64,000 bases of DNA from Mugil cephalus (Eukaryota; Chordata; Actinopteri; Mugiliformes; Mugilidae): positions 15,276,197 to 15,340,196 of the forward strand of contig NC_061774.1 in assembly GCF_022458985.1 (NCBI RefSeq), written 5' to 3'. Below the pieces are notes generated by a model. That model was not told the DNA's origin and did no database searches. It worked only from the letters and a program-made list of their open reading frames with translations. Positions within the stretch are counted from its first letter, which is position 1; the number at the start of each line of letters is the position of its first letter. The position numbers were made by a program, and so were the translations under genes. Positions 48,401-60,907 of this stretch are shown here, piece after piece.

Positions 48401-51400
48401 CAATACAGGACTCCAGGAGGTGTTTTTTTTTTTTTTTAATGAGTTATATCATGCACTGTTTTTACAAAACTGGGCGCATCGTGCACGTAAGAAATCGCTC
48501 GCATAACCCATCCTGCACCGCATTAATCCTCCCAGAGATTAAACATCGCACACAGATGGTGGGCATGTTGTACTCGCATCCCGTGATCTGCTGCCACGGC
48601 TCCGTGATGGTCGACCGTGCGCCTGAACATATCCACGCAGATTACATGAAAGCCCGATCAGGCCTGAATGTATGAAACGCAGGGAACGCATCCCTCACGC
48701 ACTCTCACAGCGCGTCCAGCGGCAGACTGCAGCGAAAGTGCTCAGCTGCTCATCTTAGATAATCTCAGGTCAAGAACATCATGGAAGAGGGACAATGATG
48801 AATGCTGTGCAGTGGAAAACACAGATAATGCTTTACTGGAGTGATTCGACGTCCCAGTAACCTTTGTACATTTAGGTCAGACGTTTATATCCCCCTATTG
48901 TTGATACAGTACGTATCAACTTAGTGGAATGTTTTAGTCTCAAAGTCTAGTTTTCTGGTTTATGACCGCACCTGTAAAACTAATGGCTTTTCTATCTGTT
49001 CCAGGTGGTTTGAGATACTAGTCTGTGAAACAAGCTGAAACAAACCCACCTTAAAAGAGCTATAGCAGTTTAATGTACACTATACTTAGGATGTTGTCAC
49101 CACTTTTATCACCACTTTACCTTGCAGTCAGGCAGCCTTTACAGCCGCCAAAGTCCAACGACAAAACTTGCAATTTTTACCCCGCAGAGAAACACGGTGG
49201 GTAAGGCCAAATGAAGAGTTTTATTTCTGCAAGTTAAGCCTTTAAAAATAGTCAACAATGAAGGAAAAATAAACAAATGCATCAGTATTTTGGCAATTTA
49301 AGTTTGAGAGGAAGACATAAACTGATTATCTGAAGATTTCTAAAATCCTGATTATAGTTTCCTTTGTACTCCTTCTGATGATGTGCTGATGCTATAGCAG
49401 TGCGACTACATAGGCACAGAAAATGGGTGTTGGCCTACAACACAAAACCCAACAGATGCTTCTTTTCTTGCAGCAGCCAAAGTGTTAAGACCCTTGCGCT
49501 CTCATTAATCTCTATTGGCCCGTGTCACTGCTCAGAACAAAAGGCGAGATTACTCCCATCCTAGGGCTCAGACTCTCATTTAGCCACATACTTCGAGCCA
49601 TTATTCAGCCATCATAGGGAAGCCAGAAAAACAAATGGTATTTACCTCAAAGCCCCCCATTACCTCAGGGCGGAGGAGGCTGCGGAGCCAAGAGATGGGG
49701 GGGAAAAGGGAACTGGGGTATAAACAATACTTTGAAACTCATCATGGAGCTGCACCACAATCGCTTCCTCTGCAAGTGTCAGACCGTCGCCTGTCATCTA
49801 AGAACATGACAAACGAGCGAAATGAGCTGGAGAAGGATTTGACTCAGATGTCTGACATCGCCATCTAATCCTTCACTTCACTCTGGAGGCACTACGGCGG
49901 GATGAACTTGATTGCCATGGCAACCGACTCAAAAATAATCCTGCAGACCCTGAAAGCTCGGGTAATTGGGTTTGATTTTGATTGCGGTATTAAATCACAG
50001 CCTGTTTCCACACCAAAAAAAAAATGATTGATGTACAAATTGGGCCGTTAATTAGTCGCCCACATGAAGGCGGCCCCGCGGCCTATCGCCGTCTAAAATC
50101 AAGGAGCTCATTGGTGTGATTTTAACCTACAAGCTTCTTACACGGATGAACCACGGCTTAGCCTCAAAAGCACCGCTGATTACATCTGCAGCGCTGCACA
50201 GCGCCGTCTATCACCGGGCCCGCATCTAATTTGGCACGTTGCGATATCAGGCTTTGATTTATAAGTTACAGGTTGCCGGAGTCGAGAAAGCAAAGTCAAG
50301 GTGAAGGAGGAGAAGGGATGAGCGCGCCGAGGGCGAGGCGAAGGAGACGGGTGACGCCGGGCGGCCCTGCGAGCGTGATAAATCCGCGGTTTGGGCAGCA
50401 GCCACGAGCCACAGAGGGCAGCCTGCGCCGTGATTAACTTTAGATAAAGGAGGGAACGAGCCTATCCGAGCAGGACCACGAGCTCCTCGAGGAAACTGAG
50501 ACGAGATTTAAGCGCAGGATGAAGAAAACCGCACTCTCCCTTGATTTTGTTATTTTTAACGCGCTGGTCTTTTCTAATGGTTGACCGCCATCCAGAGCGG
50601 GAAAAAACACTCCACGAGAGAAAATGAGTGTGACAAAGCCATATTCTGCTGCTGCTGCCGCTCCTACTGTGTGTGTGTGTGTAGGAGCCTTCAGCAAATG
50701 TATAAACCCCTCCAAGGGACTGGTGACATTTCCCCGGTTTTGTGCACCATACAAATTATATCCATGGCTTAACAGAACCCATGATCTGGCCTCTATGGCA
50801 TTCACCTTAATCACTGCTGACACACTTTTCATCACAGTCGTGACCTCATCCACCACTTATCGTAGAAGGTCACAGGGCGGTTTTTCTTTCTTTCTTTCTT
50901 TTTTAATATTTCCTCACACCTTTTCTTGTGCCTCAAACCTTGTTTTGTTTTTTTTTGCCAGTCCAACAGGTACGGATTGTTGCAGCGCCGGATCCCAGAT
51001 GTGCGTTTGCAATGAGCGTGCATGAATAACGACGAAGCAGAAAGTGAAAGGAGGAGGTTGCATAACCTATTTTGAACGCTCGCAGTCTTTCTCCAAAATT
51101 GACACCGAGCAAACAGTGCGACACATGTGTCTGCCTACTGAATGGGAATTAGACGCACACAAAGGCACATCAAAGGGCGTGATTGAGGGTGTTTGTTCCA
51201 CAGGAGATGAGTGAAAGGGACTCGGCGAGACATTTCAGACGTGAATTACTTTCATCATCCGCACGCGCGCACACGTGCGCACACACACACGGCACGCCAT
51301 GATAATCATGTTAGTGCGTTTACAAATATTCCCGTTTCGCAGAGTCTTGAGGGGATGAACAGAGGCCACTTCCTTTCTTATTCAGATGCCGAGGAACATA

Positions 51401-54400
51401 CGTGCGCGCAGATTTCAGCGGAAGGTCGCCTCGATTTTTGTCCATGAAGGATTTCGGCTGAATCTTTGTTTGTCACAGCGCCTCACCTTTGAGTCGATGC
51501 TCTGCAGAATACAAAAAAGACGTTTTGTACCTCTGCTCTGCTTAGCGGATACGCCTGGCGTTAGTCCCTAGTCCTCTGAAGCTTTAAAAACAGGTCACAC
51601 ATTTATACTTTTAATTTTAAACTAAAAGAAAAGAAAAAAACAACAACACATGCACATCAAACATTACTCACTTAGGATAAATATAAATAACACATTTGTT
51701 GGGGACTATTTTCAGCTAATGCACAAAGCATGCTCAGCATTCTTACAAATTACATCTGCATTCAGGACCGGTGCATAAAATCAGCCATGTAAGAGTCTGA
51801 AAGGATGTGCATGTGTTATTTCAGCTGCTTGTCAAAACATATTCGAGTTACAGTTAATAATGGATAACAGCTTAAAGTGCAGAATGGGGCCATTCGCGTT
51901 CAAACTGGAGGAAAGGTGTAGGAATTACAACCATTTTTGTGCACGGGGGCTCAGGGCTTCAAGCGTGATTTGACTAATTAAACCACAAATAAAATGATCA
52001 TCTGCAGGCAGTGACTCTCTGACTTGTGAGTTTGTGTCTTTCTTTTCTTTTCTTTCTCTTCCAGGACTTTACTGCTGCCGTTCGGAAAGTTTTGAAATCC
52101 GAGCTCGATCGGGCGGAGCTTATGCGGGTAGCTCAGCCGCTGCAAAACATTCTTTTCTAAAACTTCTGGGTTATTCTCAGAGCATGTTTTGGGTCATTGC
52201 CTATCTGTTATCTGTGCTTCTTCCGTCCTAGCTTCATTTAGCCGAATCTGAGCCCGTCCTCTGGCGCATCATCAGTAAACACTAGTAGTGAGCCGGGACC
52301 ATGCATGCCCGTGCGTCACACTGATACGGATGATCTAAATGTTTTTATAAACATTAAAAATGCGGCCAAACATGTGTGGACCAAAGGATAAAAGCGAGGC
52401 CTTCAACTTCTCAACTTCTGTTGAGTGCTAAACCGATTTCCATTTCAGTCCTAAATCGAGGACAAACTATTCACATTCACTTGTTTTATTTGAGAAAAAG
52501 AAAACCATTCTCACATGTTTTACCGCTGTACACAGCTTCAATTCAGTCACGTAAAGGCGGCTGAGGGTTACACCCAGTTATTAAGAGACCAATTACTTCC
52601 TTTATCCGGTGAGGTGTTACTATTGATCACAGGGCTGGTGATTACACACCCTCTGAGACAGTTTCTTAAGATGACCTCGCTCCCTATTAGACATTCCTGA
52701 CTTTCTCAATCCCACTGGATCTTAGTGTAAAAGGTGAACCGAGGTTTGCTTCAGCATAATGTGTTGCAGTTGCGTAATCTGTTCTGTAGTCTAATTTTAG
52801 GGCGTGTTTAGTTTGTCCCACAGTAATTGGCAGATGAGAAAATGTAAAACGTGTCCTCTTCTGGCCTCTAAAATGAATGTTGTTCTAGGCTGTTATATCT
52901 TCCTGGAGACTGGACCTATGGGACGATGAGTCAATCGACGGATGAATCAGTAATTAAAATAACAGCCCTAGTCCATAAGACATTTCAAATAATTTTGGGT
53001 CATCCAGAAATGTCCATCACTGATTTTCTTACCAGGAAATATAATTGGATCTGTGGTTTCCGTGGTGCGGCCACTGAATCATTTTTGAACAAGTGTGGGA
53101 AAACCCGCACTCAAACCTGCTGATTGTAAAAGTTTATCGCTTTTCCTGGGATTCGATTTAGAATTTAGAAAAAACATATTGCCAGCATTTTTCTTTTCCA
53201 CCAAAAGCAGTGTATGTGAAAATGCCAAAAATTTACCATTGTTCTGAGATGAGACGTCTGTCTGTTGGATAGAAGCTTCATCATCAACCTGTAACTGAGT
53301 TTAAAGGCGCGGCTCCGACTGCACCGAGTTGCGCTTGATGTCGCGCCAAACTCAGAAGACAGAGATGTTCTGGAGGCGTTTTTTCTAGGATCCTTTTCAA
53401 ACACACATTTTCTGATGCTTGGACTTAAATCTTCTTTGTTTCGGATGAGCATAAACATCCCTGTGAGTTTGAAAATTACTGGATTGGAGACTCAAGATGG
53501 GACTCAGGGACTTTTTTTTTTTTTTTTTTTCCATTTCCAGCCGTGAGCCACTCTCTTGTAGTTTCTCATCAGGTTGCATAATGAACCGTGTAGTGAGGAG
53601 AAGCAGTGTCGCGTTTCGGGTCTTTCTTTTGTGCTGACACAGGACCGGCCGGCCGCACAAAGCCTGATTCAGGGGACCAAGAAAAGAAGTGGGAACATGA
53701 AGTGAAACCGGGCAACAGCAGCGACTTGGAAAGAAGTAGGAGAGCGAGAGGACTGACAGAGGGGAGAGGGTATAAGCAAAGGCAGTCCCAACGGCGGCGA
53801 GGAGGCAGCTGGCTCAGAGGTGTGCATGTCCTATTTTTAGTTTCCCCTCATGCACATCTCAAACAGCTGCTGAGGCATTTGCACACGGAGAAACTTCAGA
53901 GCATCGGTTCTGCAGAGTCGAAGAGCGGCTTTAAACCCGAGCTTGGCTCAGGTGTGTCAGCTCAGGGCTCCGCCCCTCGGCTCCGCTCCCCTCAGGTTAG
54001 CTACTTTTTCGCATGATGAGGTGGGGCGCAGGGTCACGTGACCCTCGGCGCTGCTGATGCACGCAGCCCGCAGCCTCTCAAGGAAGCTGGAAATAGCCTG
54101 CATCCCACGTGAGCGGCGCATGGAGGGGACGTGACGGGCTGAGAGAACAGTCAAAAGGAGGTCACTAATGACACGACGGGGCTGAGATGTCACCCCGCCG
54201 TCTCGCGTAAACACAAACATGCACAATACCTTTTCACGTCGACGAAGTGCACGTATTGTTTTCCTAAAGAAGCACTGAGCCGCTTTATATTTAATTCATG
54301 AAATGCTGCAGGAAACCTAAAAAAAAACCCACCTCAGTAATGAGCGGGAGCACCTGCACTTGAAATGCTATTCCTGTTGTCGCCGGCAGAACGGATGCTT

Positions 54401-55362
54401 CTGATGCACGTTTGAAAAATGAATGAAAATGTCCCTGAGCCGAGGCCTCGTTTAGGAAATGACTGAAACAATGTCGGCGCTGCGGTAATAAGCTCCTGCA
54501 TGCGTAGGTAGGGGAGCAACTTAGCGCGCTACCCAGAAGTAAGAAAAGAGGTTGTTTCATTTATTTATCAAATATAAAATATTTAGAGGATTCAATCTGC
54601 CAGCAGAGGAGGACGGAGAACAAACTGTGGGTGAAAAAAAAAAAAAAAAGAAGAAGTGAAGTTGCTTTACGGATGGATGTTAAAATAAACATCCGGTACA
54701 GAACTAGCTGCTGCTCTGCATATACTTTGGTCTTAAATTACCTTCCCGGGGTTTGAGGCAGTCACGACTGAGTCAGATGACCCAGAGTGACAACGCTCTG
54801 CGGGCCATTAACCCATCGCTGTGTGTCTGTCGGCCTGGACTTTGTTAGAGAATGAGAGCGGGCCCTTCACCTGAATACAAAGGTGACATGTCTACACACA
54901 CTCGCAGAGGCCAAACGGCTGCAGATGTTCCAGTCGAGCCAGTTTAACAGGAGTGTTTCTTCTCCAAACACAAGCTGCAGACTCACACGTTTACCCTGTG
55001 ACAGTTCTGAAACGACTCAACACATATTTTAAAGGAAAGTGAGAAACAATTGAAAAGTGAGTCATCAAATCAGCACCTGGGAACCGCCACAACCATGACA
55101 GCGACTATAAATTCTGGGCGGAGGATTAGTTCCCTCTGAAAGGAGGGAGTTAATTATGTGACTTTGACACACCTAAAGTGCTCTTCAATTTTGTGGCTAA
55201 TCCTCATCGTGCTGCTGCGTTTGGATTAGGCCATCTCTGACTGACGCCCGGTTCAAATTAAAGCTGCTGAAACACATACGCTCGCACGCGCTCGTCTGCG
55301 CATACGCCACAGTGAAATGATCGGGAGAAAAAAAACAAAAGAGGTAGAGGTGACGCTGAGAC
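45471..55362. other. gene-poor intergenic region
   Basis: No supported gene. The longest ORF (46520-47041, plus) has no domain, overlaps GC-rich and CA-rich sequence, and lacks a homologous reading. Blocks near 47860-48080 and 49970-50250 are complex and unique with homeobox-like TTAATTA/ATTAATT words. Short CA/CG tracts lie near 50675 and 51265. Candidate splice acceptors (for example tttctttctcttccag near 52065) are not followed by recognisable exons. Confidence 0.5.
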
Positions 55363-56043
55363 CAGAGGTGGCAAAAGTGTCCACATCCTGTACTTGTGTG
55401 AAAGTACAGATAAGAAAAAATATTCTGGTAAGAGTAAAAGTACTGATTTAACTCACTTACTCAAGTACAAAAGTACAGCCTCTGAAATGTACTGTAAGTA
55501 AATAAAGAAACAATACATCCGTTGATGATTTTGCAAAAGACAAAAGTCCTGCTGGAATAATCTAGACTTGCATGTGCATCTGGATCATTTTCAACAGCTT
55601 TGGTTTTAACTCTGCTTTCATGAACGCCAGAAGATTGTGGATTTTAGGTTGGCACAAGAAATCATTCTTGGTGTTGACGGCACCGAACAGTTCTCTTAAA
55701 TGAGGCCATGGATGGGAAAGGTCTCGCCGTTCCAAATCATCTTAAGCGTAGCCGTCCCGGCTCACTTCCTTCCTCCATGCTGCTGCAAGTTCCCTCACCA
55801 ACTCTCGCTCGACACCTTTCCACGGTCAACTGTCCCTCTTCTTCTTCTTTCCTTCTCTAGTCCGAAGCCCTAGTCGTGTCCGATCATATCACGCCTTTTA
55901 CGTCACGTCACCCGTGGAGGTTAAAAAAAAGCAACATACCTGTCTGTAATGCCCAAGTAAATACCCAAGTAAAATGCAGGTACCTGAAAAATCTACTCAA
56001 CTGCGGTGACCAAGTATTTGTACTTCGTTACTTCCCACCTCCG
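55363..56043. mobile_element. non-autonomous hAT-like element (681 bp) with probable 8-bp target duplication
   Basis: The left end CAGAGGTGGCAAAAGT and the reverse complement of the right end CGGAGGTGGGAAGTAACG are imperfect terminal inverted repeats. Subterminal sequence repeats acttactcaagtacaaaagt-type words in both arms, a pattern I recall from abundant fish hAT MITEs. The flanks gctgagac (55355-55362) and ggtaagac (56044-56051) match at six of eight positions, as expected for an old hAT target duplication. No transposase ORF. Confidence 0.7.
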
Positions 56044-56051
56044 GGTAAGAC

Positions 56052-57590
56052 AGATCGCATTCAATGACTTAGCAGCACTCTCTGGGTACGACAGCGTTTT
56101 AAATAAAACATGAAAAGGAGGAGAAAGAAGCACTCTTCCATATACAGAGACTTGTGGCATGCCATGATATTCTGAGAGACAGACCAGCGAGCTCGGAGCT
56201 ATCCCCGGGGAGCCCTCTCCATCAGATGCACTATATATCAGAACCATCAAACATGGGCCCCCATCCCACAACATGCGAGGCTCCACAGCGGAGGCCAGAC
56301 TGACCGGCGGGCTGCGAGGAACTGATAAGCACTTATGCCGTGACTTCCTCTGAATAGCAAAACAGCTACACACCCCCCCCGCGCCGCAGTATCTTTGGCG
56401 GGATGACAGAGGATCAATCACTCACGGGTGGAAGCATTACAGCAAATATTAAAAAACTAAAACCAGGTCCTACTTAGGCTTCCCCTCCGCTCTGCCCGAG
56501 TCGCCGTGAGAGGCTCGAGAGGAAGGCCCTGCACCAACACTGATCTGAGCATGTAAATAAGTCATGGCTCACGTCTCTCTCTCCCTCTCATATTTTTTCC
56601 GTTGCTCTCACTCTATCCGTAAAAGCCATATGTACATTTTTAGAATTCCCCGAGTTCTGCTGACGTGAAGAAACAGATGAAAGATTCATGTTTCTTTAAA
56701 AAATTCAAACTGATGTCCTGAACTTTTCAGTACATAGCCTAGCGTGGATGAATTATTCAACCTCGGGATGCGAAGGACGGAGGATTTGGGGTGTGGACTG
56801 GGGGAAAAAAAAAAAATCAGAAAAATCCAAACAACCATTAAAACTAATGGTTAAAAGCAGTGATTATGATTTGTGCACCGCCATTAACATTTCCGGAAAT
56901 AACAATGGGCGTTGGATATAAAGCAAAGGCTAACATTCTCAGAAATTATATAACAAAAAAGGGGGCTAATGGAGGTTCATGGCAGAGTTTGTGTGATTTG
57001 CTTTTACACAGTATTTCCACAGTATAGATCTTGACTGTGCACCAGCAGAGGGAGACCATGTCACATGACAGATCTGTAAATACTGACGCGCTCTTATTTC
57101 TCGGTATCCTATACATTTTACTCAGCAAAGCTATACTCAATTAACCATTTAAATAAATTAATTTTTAAATTAATAAATTAAAAGTATAGGGCAATATCTG
57201 AAGATCTAAGTACCGAATTGTTCCAAAAAATGACTTTTAAAATTATTTTTAGCTAATAAATCATTGTTTGAGGTCGAACGCCTTTTCTTCAAGGAGTAGT
57301 TTTTTTGTTGTTGTTGTTGTTGTTTTTTGCTTTGTTTTTTTACAATGATTTCAACTATTATTATTATTATAATTATTATTATAATTATTATTATTATTAT
57401 TATATTATAACACCTTGACAATTGTCATTAACGTTAAAGGCAATGGAAAATGAAAAGCAGATCCGCCGTGAAGGGTTAAACTGACTCCGACGTGACGGTG
57501 AAATCCGATCTAGTTCCTGATGGATGAGTCTGACTGTGCCTGTTGAAACCTTGTTGCCTGCTTGTCCGAAACTGTAGTTTCACGTTTTCC
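56052..57590. other. intergenic DNA upstream of sh3rf2
   Basis: No gene supported. The minus ORF 55993-56421 mostly lies over the hAT-like element and is spurious. Ends in simple repeats near 57302-57410. Confidence 0.5.
57302..57410. repeat. (TTG)n and (ATT)n simple repeats
   Basis: A TTG run at about 57306-57326 and an ATT/AATT-rich run at about 57354-57410. On the opposite strand the latter yields a spurious poly-Ile ORF. Confidence 0.9.
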
Positions 57591-57782
57591 TATCGTAAAT
57601 ATTAGCGCGTGCGACTGTCGTCGTTGACTCTACAACGCGAAGCTCGCGTTCCGCGCTCGAGGCGACCGTCCCGTCTGCGGCTCACTGCGTCATGGCGACG
57701 GCGCCGGAGAAGAAGTTACGCATTTGTTAACAGCATTGGGAATTAATGGAGTATCACCCTCATTCGGGCAGCGGGCTCACGT
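57590..57782 (+). promoter_or_regulatory. CpG-rich promoter and probable first exon of the sh3rf2-like gene
   Basis: A short CpG-dense stretch in AT-rich surroundings, ending at a consensus donor (ACGT then GTAAGT at 57783). It contains a 12-codon upstream ORF (57692-57730, MATAPEKKLRIC) that stops before the donor. The next acceptor is at 58116, so the inferred 5' UTR intron is about 330 bp. Confidence 0.5.
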
Positions 57783-58183
57783 GTAAGTAGCTTAATGGCT
57801 TGCATTCTTTGCGGAACACGTATGTGTGGGATTGTGTCGCCCTTTGTGGTCATTTCCTGTTGTTGTTTTACCTGTGCGGACAGGTGAGCGCCGACATGAC
57901 ACCTGTACCGCCTCATAAGCGGAGTGCGGCGCTCACTGGAAAGTCTTGTCGCAGGACTTTCACCTCATAAAACTATCTGGAGTCGCATGGGAGAACCCTC
58001 AAATCGTGTCGGTTGTTACAGAGGAAGACTTTGGTCACTAATGTTGTAACTCCTTCATTGAAGTAGCTCAACTTCTGTCAGTGATTTAGCTTGACATTCC
58101 TCTCTCTTTCTCCCAGTATGCTGGACTACAGTAAGTCAGGTGAACCAGGAGACCTAGTGTCAAAGAACGGTGGGTTTTTTAAA

Positions 58184-58561
58184 ATGGAGGAACTGGCTGT
58201 AATGGCCTTGCTGGAGTGTCCTGTGTGTTTGGACCAGCTGGACGCGACAGCCAAGGTCCTGCCCTGCCAGCACACTTTCTGCATGTCCTGCCTACAGAGG
58301 CAGGAGGCAGCCCACTCCCAGCTCTTCTGCCCGGAGTGTTGCGCCCCCGTCTCAGCCAGGACCGTGGACGAGCTCCCTGCGAACCTCCTGCTTGTGCGGC
58401 TCCTGGAGGGGCTCCAGGGCTCCGGCAGAAACGTGCAGACGAGCCGCTACGCCGTGCCTTTGGGCAGGGGCAGCTTGAAAGTCAGGGATAATCAACAACA
58501 GCAGCAGCAGCAGCAGCAGCAGCAGGAGGGTCATCACCGAGACAAGCAAGGGCAGAATGAG
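58184..58561 (+). CDS. sh3rf2: SH3RF2-like RING finger E3 ligase, first coding exon (gene runs off the window)
   Basis: POSH-family proteins join an N-terminal RING E3 ligase to SH3 domains and scaffold or regulate JNK signalling. This exon encodes 126 residues. The C3HC4 RING has Cys12, Cys15, Cys28, His30, Cys33, Cys36, Cys49 and Cys52 ([25 protein letters not shown]), followed by the POSH-typical [16 protein letters not shown] and an 11-Gln run at 104-114. The donor GTCAGT at 58562 lies on a codon boundary. I chose the Met of [11 protein letters not shown] because POSH proteins start there; an in-frame ATG at 58118, one base after the acceptor tttctcccag, would add 22 residues. No SH3 exons occur in the remaining 5.4 kb. 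SH3RF2 rather than SH3RF1 or SH3RF3 rests mainly on synteny with KCTD16. Confidence 0.82.
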
Positions 58562-59479
58562 GTCAGTGAACGACATTGGATTAATGAATAAGAAGAAATA
58601 TGATGTAAAAAATAATAAAAATATGATTTTGATTAAGTTTAGACAGCACAGAACTTGTGCAAGTTCTCTTGAAGGTGTTTTTTAAGGACGAGAGAAGCTG
58701 TTGCTGTAACAGCGGTGGGAAAGCAAACCATGTCTGAACTGGACTGAGTCACCATCTATCAACACGATGTTAACATCTGCCCCCGTTCACACCTTAAACC
58801 CAGAGAGTGTCTGGACAAGTTTCTCCAAATGCAAATCCGCTTCATTAGCGGAACACAGCCGCGTGAGCCTCAGATGTGCAACACCCACAGATGTTCCTGA
58901 TAGTGTTTTAAACTCCCCTCCAGTCATTTAGAAAAGAAGAAGCTGAAAACTCAACTGCCTTTGTTTTAGTTTTGTTTTTAGATATACCACGACCTGGATG
59001 ACTGAAAAGTAAACGCAGACAATAGTTAATAGCTTATGCATGCTTATGTATTAGGAGGTCAGGATCCACAATACTCCGCAACCAGAAGGGTGGTTCGAAA
59101 ATCAGATGGAAGGCATTTTATGAATATTTTTGAATGGTGAATAATAATATAGTCCTGACTAATTTTTAACCTACCCACGCCCTGTCCTACCACACCCACA
59201 CATTTTAATGAGAGAACTCCCATAGAGCATGGAGTAATTCTTGACCGCTGACAAAATGAAGTGACATCAGGATATGATAGCGTGTCGCAGAGGTCAACCA
59301 ATAGGGGATTTAAGAAAGGCCGATGTGATAATGATGATTCAGAGCAGGAACCGAGCTGTCACAACCGCTAACTCCCCCACTCTCCGCCGAAAAGTTCACG
59401 CTGCCCAAAACAAACAGTATTTTTTAAACTTCACTCGACCGTTCTAGAGAAAATACACTTAAAACCACTGACGGGTGAA

Positions 59480-59800
59480 GTGGGTGACACTGATCATCCA
59501 CTTGTGACATTTAAGTGTTCTGCTGAGAAATGTTTGGACCTGGCATTGGTGTGGATTTTACTTAGTCATCTGCACCCTCCTCATAGCAACGACATCTGGC
59601 GTCCAAGTTCTCTAGATCCCAAACTCATCAAGCCTGATCCACAGAGGTCCCTCCCCTACACTTATAGGACCCAAAGACTCCCCCACTAACAACATCCTGT
59701 TTCCAGACACCACAGGACACCCTCAGAAGACCAATGTCCATTCTCTGATGAGTCACAACTGTTGTGGAGGCACAATATTAGGTCATAATGTTGTGGCATA
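59480..59800 (+). mobile_element. Tc1-like transposon relic, 3' part
   Basis: Contains atttggacctggcattggtg-like sequence and an end reading ccagacaccacaggacaccc ... ggaggcacaatattaggtca taatgttgtgg. I recognise this as the 3' end of a fish Tc1-like family (final codons before a TAG and the right end). Heavily decayed. Confidence 0.5.
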
Positions 59801-60856
59801 GTATTGGCAGAGCTGGGCTGTGCTATCCGTACGTGTGCAATCCCACCGGTCCTAACAAGTGAAATCTGTCATAGGGTAGATAGACCAGCGGGAGGGTTGT
59901 GGAGTGTTGTTGATGCACAATAGGGCCTTGATTGGTTTAAGGAGGTTCATTTTTGTAATTGTGAAATATAAAAGTAGCCACCTGGGGAATTTTCCCCACA
60001 ATTGAACAGTTTGCGTGTTGTACCTGGGCTTAGAAATAACTGGCACTACTAATTAATCCGTTGACGTCTATTTTTTTGTGGCTGGCTCGACGCTATGACG
60101 CCCTGTTTATTTACTGACGACAAAGTGCAGGATGTTTCATCAGGCTGCATACTGTGGTGCTACTTGCTTACCATTGTGTGCTCACAAAAGCAGGTATTTT
60201 TTATTTTCACTTCATTACTACTCAGCTGCGTGACGTGATGTGGCTCGCAAAAAACTGGAGTGTGATCTGACTTTTTTCCAAATGTTGCCTCTGGTGAAAT
60301 GTGAGTCACTTTTTCCTCGGGTCTAAAGCAGTGAGATCCCCCCCAACCTGTACAACTGGTGTCATTATTCTACCCCCATTATGTTAACTCAGGAGGCGCA
60401 GATTCGCTTCCCAAAGACCTCCGATCCTCCTGAGCCCTCAGACACATGAGCCCAGTGAGAGGAGTCCAGTTAAGTTATTAGTTTATGAAATCTGCTTTAT
60501 CTTAAAAATAAAGAAATATGTTAAATTAATAAATAATTGTAAATATTGTATGAAAAAAAGCAAAAAAGCAAATTAAAATTATATAGGTAATGTCTTTAGA
60601 TGTAGTCTTTGTCTATAGTATGAGGAGGCACTGATGGACGTGTTTATTGAGACTGGGATGTCTCCTGTGAGTTAAGGGCCTTCATAAAGCATTTGTACTG
60701 TAACACCTACTCTGAACGTCTTAAAACCTAAACCTTCTAAAAAGGTAAAATATATACATATATATGCAAATCTGTCCTGGAAACTGTAATTGAACACAAT
60801 TACTGCCTTGCGGTTGTATGCTTCAATCCCTCATATATATCTATACAGCGTGTGTC

Positions 60857-60865
<9 letters not shown>

Positions 60866-60892
<27 letters not shown>
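60866..60892. repeat. (TA)n microsatellite
   Basis: About 13 TA units, 15 bp before the left end of the following Tc1-like element; such tracts are favoured TA target sites. Confidence 0.9.
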
Positions 60893-60907
60893 CAGACATA
60901 TTTATAC

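Noticed and set aside
52034..52231. Possible exon after the acceptor tttctttctcttccag near 52065
   Set aside because: The reading that follows (a short frame ending at 52231) shows no known domain and no partner exon; C/T-rich runs make chance acceptors common.
53606..54016. 136-aa plus-strand ORF
   Set aside because: No domain; coding-like length is explained by locally high GC.
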